Shown here piece by piece: positions 5,995 to 8,176 of a stretch of DNA of 8,176 nt. The position numbers and the translations under genes were made by a program. The notes under the pieces were generated by a model, which had not been told where the DNA came from, searched no databases, and was given only the letters and a program-made list of their open reading frames with translations. Every line of letters starts with the position of its first letter. Position 1 is the first letter of the stretch. The stretch is taken from contig DAOQMM010000133.1 in NCBI GenBank assembly GCA_035335645.1, forward strand, positions 1-8,176. The letters run 5' to 3'. The DNA is from Zoogloea sp035335645. Its GTDB lineage: Bacteria > Pseudomonadota > Gammaproteobacteria > Burkholderiales > Rhodocyclaceae.

Positions 5995-7437
5995 ATGTCC
6001 CGTCACACCAAGATCGTCGCCACCCTGGGGCCCGCCTCGTCCGATCCCGCCACCCTCGAACGCCTCGTCCAGACCGGGGTGGACGTGGTGCGCCTGAATT
6101 TCTCCCACGGCACCGCCGAAGACCACATCCGCCGCGCGACCCAGATCCGCGACGCGGCCCAGCTGGTCGGTCGTCCGGTGGGCATCCTCGCCGACATGCA
6201 GGGCCCCAAGATCCGCATCGGCAAGTTCGAACAGGGCAAGATCGCCCTCGACAAGGACGCCCCCTTCATCCTCGACGCAAGATGCGAGCTGGGCAACGCC
6301 CAACGCGTCGGCCTCGACTACAAGGACCTGCCCCGCGACGTGAAGCCGGGCGACGTGCTGCTGCTGGACGACGGCCGCCTCAAGCTGGGCGTCGAGCGCG
6401 TCCTCGGCCACGAGATCCACACCCGCGTGAAGGTGGGCGGCGAGCTGTCCAACAACAAGGGCATCAACCGCCAGGGCGGCGGCCTCACCGCGCCGGCCCT
6501 CACCGCCAAGGACATGGAGGACATCAAGACCGCCGCCCAGATCGGCGTCGACTTCGTCGCCATCTCCTTCCCCAAGGGCGCTGCCGACATGTACATGGCG
6601 CGCCAGTTGCTGCGCGCCGCCGGCAGCAGCGCCGTGCTCATCGCCAAGATCGAACGCACCGAGGCCGTGGCCAACCTGGAAGAGATCCTCGACGCCTCCG
6701 ACGGCATCATGGTGGCCCGCGGCGACCTGGCCGTGGAAGTGGGCGACGCCGCCGTGCCGGCCCTGCAGAAGCGCATGATCCGGCTCGCCCGCGAACGCAA
6801 CAAGCTGGCCATCACCGCCACCCAGATGATGGAATCCATGATCCACAGCCCGGTACCGACCCGCGCCGAGGTCTCGGACGTGGCCAACGCGGTGCTCGAC
6901 GGCACCGACGCGGTGATGCTCTCCGCCGAGACTGCCTCTGGCAAGTTCCCGGTCGAGGTGGTCGAGGCCATGGCACGCATCTGCCTGGAAGCCGAAAAAT
7001 CCGCCGAGGTCACCATGGACCGGGACTTCCTCGACCGGATCTTTACCCGCATCGACCAATCCATCGCCATGGCCGCCATGTGGACCGCCTACCACCTCAA
7101 GGTCAAGGCCATCGCCTCCCTCACCCAGACCGGCTCCACGGCCCTGTGGATGAGCCGCCTCAACAGCGGCGTGCCCATCTACGCCCTCACCCCGGAGCTC
7201 ACCTCACGCAACCAGATGACCCTCTACCGGGAGGTCTACCCGCTGCTCATGTCCCAGATGCACGCCGACCGGGACATGCTCCTGTGGGAATCCGAACAGA
7301 TCCTGCTGGAGCAGGGCGTCGTCGATTACGGCGACCTCATCGTGCTCACCATCGGCGAACCCATCGGTGCCTCCGGCGGCACCAACACCATGAAGATCGT
7401 GCGCGTCGGCGACACCCCCAGACCGGGTCCCGTGTAA
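5995..7437 (+). CDS. pyk: Pyruvate kinase, PykA-like
   Basis: A 480-residue glycolytic enzyme that transfers phosphate from phosphoenolpyruvate to ADP, giving pyruvate and ATP in the cytoplasm. The length equals that of E. coli PykA, and many segments match it by memory (LSNNKGIN, ATQMMESMI). Visible features: TKIVATLGPAS (5-15), RLNFSHG (33-39), the barrel segment ADMQGPKIR (66-74), IAKIE (216-220, catalytic Lys218 and metal ligand Glu220), MVARGDLAVE (239-248, Asp244), TATQMMESM (274-282) and DGTDAVMLSAETASGKFP (302-319). The C-terminal domain (about 355-472) is complete. Residue 72, in GPKIR, is Lys where K+-dependent enzymes have Glu, which in this family predicts activity without K+. Start: GGAGA ends four bases before the ATG. 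It is followed after 114 nt by the aldolase gene in the same direction. Confidence 0.97.
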   Translation: MSRHTKIVATLGPASSDPATLERLVQTGVDVVRLNFSHGTAEDHIRRATQIRDAAQLVGRPVGILADMQGPKIRIGKFEQGKIALDKDAPFILDARCELGNAQRVGLDYKDLPRDVKPGDVLLLDDGRLKLGVERVLGHEIHTRVKVGGELSNNKGINRQGGGLTAPALTAKDMEDIKTAAQIGVDFVAISFPKGAADMYMARQLLRAAGSSAVLIAKIERTEAVANLEEILDASDGIMVARGDLAVEVGDAAVPALQKRMIRLARERNKLAITATQMMESMIHSPVPTRAEVSDVANAVLDGTDAVMLSAETASGKFPVEVVEAMARICLEAEKSAEVTMDRDFLDRIFTRIDQSIAMAAMWTAYHLKVKAIASLTQTGSTALWMSRLNSGVPIYALTPELTSRNQMTLYREVYPLLMSQMHADRDMLLWESEQILLEQGVVDYGDLIVLTIGEPIGASGGTNTMKIVRVGDTPRPGPV

Positions 7438-7456
7438 TCCATCACGCTCGCGGCCC

Positions 7457-7489
7457 CGCGCCGGCCCGTCCACGAGGCATGCCGGCGCG
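7457..7489. repeat. 9-bp inverted repeat between pyk and fba
   Basis: CGCGCCGGC (7457-7465) and its exact complement GCCGGCGCG (7481-7489) are separated by a 15-nt spacer. The right arm ends one base before the TAGAAT element of the aldolase gene. It could form a GC-rich hairpin after pyk, but no T-run follows at once: the nearest short run, CTTTT, begins 12 bases later. It may be a weak terminator, an operator, or chance in GC-rich DNA. Confidence 0.45.
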
Positions 7490-7490
7490 A

Positions 7491-7496
7491 TAGAAT
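7491..7496 (+). promoter_or_regulatory. Possible -10 box of the aldolase gene
   Basis: TAGAAT lies 55 bases before the fba ATG in the context GCGCGATAGAATTCC, resembling the pyk and wecB-type upstream elements. No clear -35 is seen; the expected position falls inside the spacer of the 7457-7489 inverted repeat. Confidence 0.45.
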
Positions 7497-7551
7497 TCCG
7501 CTTTTCCCTTGCACCCTGGCCGGCCCCTGCCGGTCCTCCGGAGATTTCACC

Positions 7552-8176
7552 ATGCCTCTCGTTTCCATGCGTCAGCTGCTCGACCACGCCGCCGAAAACG
7601 GCTACGGCCTGCCCGCGTTCAACGTCAACAACCTCGAACAGGTCCAGGCCATCATGGAAGCGGCCCATGAAACCGACAGCCCGGTGATCATGCAGGCCAG
7701 CGCCGGCGCCCGCAAATACGCCGGCGAAGCCTTCCTGCGCCACCTCATCGACGCCGCCGTCGAAGCCTATCCGCACATCCCCGTGGTGATGCACCAGGAC
7801 CACGGCCAGTCCCCCGCCATCTGCATGGGCGCCATCCGCTCCGGCTTCTCGTCGGTGATGATGGACGGCTCCCTGCTGGAAGACGGCAAGACCCCGTCCT
7901 CCTATGAATACAACGTGGATGTCACCCGCCGCGTCGTCGAGATGTCCCACGCCATCGGCGTCAGCGTCGAAGGCGAGCTGGGCTGCCTGGGCTCCCTCGA
8001 AACCGGCCAGGCCGGCGAGGAAGACGGCGTCGGCGCCGAAGGCACCCTGGATCATTCCCAGATGCTCACCGACCCCGACCAGGCCGCCGACTTCGTCCGC
8101 CAGACCAACGTGGACGCCCTCGCCATCGCCATCGGCACCAGCCACGGCGCCTACAAGTTCACCCGCAAGCCCACCG
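7552..8176 (+). CDS. fba: Fructose-1,6-bisphosphate aldolase, class II (Calvin-cycle subtype), N-terminal part
   Basis: The first 208 codons of a zinc-dependent aldolase; the gene continues past the right edge (this subtype usually has about 350 residues, so roughly 60 percent is present). It reversibly splits fructose-1,6-bisphosphate into dihydroxyacetone phosphate and glyceraldehyde-3-phosphate, serving glycolysis, gluconeogenesis and, in autotrophs, the Calvin cycle. Visible features: PAFNVNNLEQ (21-30), VVMHQDHG (78-85) with likely catalytic Asp83 and zinc ligand His84, SVMMDGSLLEDGKTP (101-115), SVEGELGCLG (138-147) with conserved glutamates, GAEGTLDHSQ (161-170), and AIGTSHGAYKF (193-203) with zinc ligand His198. 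The HQDHG and GTSHGAYKF forms match the CbbA-like subtype rather than the E. coli FbaA type. Start: GGAGA at 7540-7544 lies seven bases before the ATG. The subtype name alone does not show that the organism fixes CO2. Confidence 0.96.
   Translation, partial: MPLVSMRQLLDHAAENGYGLPAFNVNNLEQVQAIMEAAHETDSPVIMQASAGARKYAGEAFLRHLIDAAVEAYPHIPVVMHQDHGQSPAICMGAIRSGFSSVMMDGSLLEDGKTPSSYEYNVDVTRRVVEMSHAIGVSVEGELGCLGSLETGQAGEEDGVGAEGTLDHSQMLTDPDQAADFVRQTNVDALAIAIGTSHGAYKFTRKPT

Noticed and set aside
5977..7493. Long frames in and opposite pyk (minus 5977-7095; plus 6282-7493 in another frame)
   Set aside because: The first is a Gly/Val/His-rich antisense shadow, the second an Arg/Pro/His-rich out-of-frame shadow. 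Pyruvate kinase motifs run uninterrupted through the region.
1..8176. Search for mobile elements, CRISPR arrays, tRNA or rRNA genes, phage genes or defence systems
   Set aside because: No spaced direct repeats, transposase-like frames, tRNA-like folds or defence-protein motifs were seen by eye. All coding space is explained by seven recognised genes.

Overview
The window is GC-rich, densely packed chromosomal DNA. It most resembles a betaproteobacterium of the Rhodocyclales type (Azoarcus/Thauera/Zoogloea relatives). This is an inference from the high GC, the pyruvate kinase gene directly followed by a Calvin-cycle-type class II fructose-bisphosphate aldolase gene, and -10-like TAGAAT/GATAAT elements set in GC-rich surroundings. 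No taxonomic search was possible.

Left part (1-3741, all on the minus strand): the edge of a surface-polysaccharide locus. Reading in the direction of transcription, the order is rfbB (rmlB), rfbD (rmlD), rfbA (rmlA), rfbC (rmlC), and then the first 52 codons of a UDP-N-acetylglucosamine 2-epimerase gene (wecB type), which runs off the left edge. The four rfb genes encode the complete pathway from glucose-1-phosphate to dTDP-L-rhamnose. Gaps of 59, 11 and 12 nt make one operon likely. The epimerase gene follows after a 100-nt gap that holds its own promoter-like element.

Middle (3742-5932): a 226-nt divergent intergenic region, then a plus-strand gene for a membrane-anchored CHASE-PAS-GGDEF protein. 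This is a probable diguanylate cyclase with intact active-site and inhibitory-site motifs. Its position next to a polysaccharide operon makes c-di-GMP control of surface sugars a reasonable but unproven idea.

Right part (5995-8176, plus strand): pyruvate kinase (PykA-like, 480 aa) and the first 208 codons of class II fructose-1,6-bisphosphate aldolase, cut by the right edge. These are central carbon metabolism genes. Each has a TAGAAT element upstream, and a 9-bp inverted repeat lies just before the aldolase -10-like element.

All long reading frames opposite these genes look like GC-bias shadows. I found no tRNA, rRNA, CRISPR array, insertion sequence or phage gene, and no convincing new defence or mobile system. 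The points worth a second look are regulatory: the divergent region, the cyclase next to the rhamnose operon, and the dyads at two promoters.
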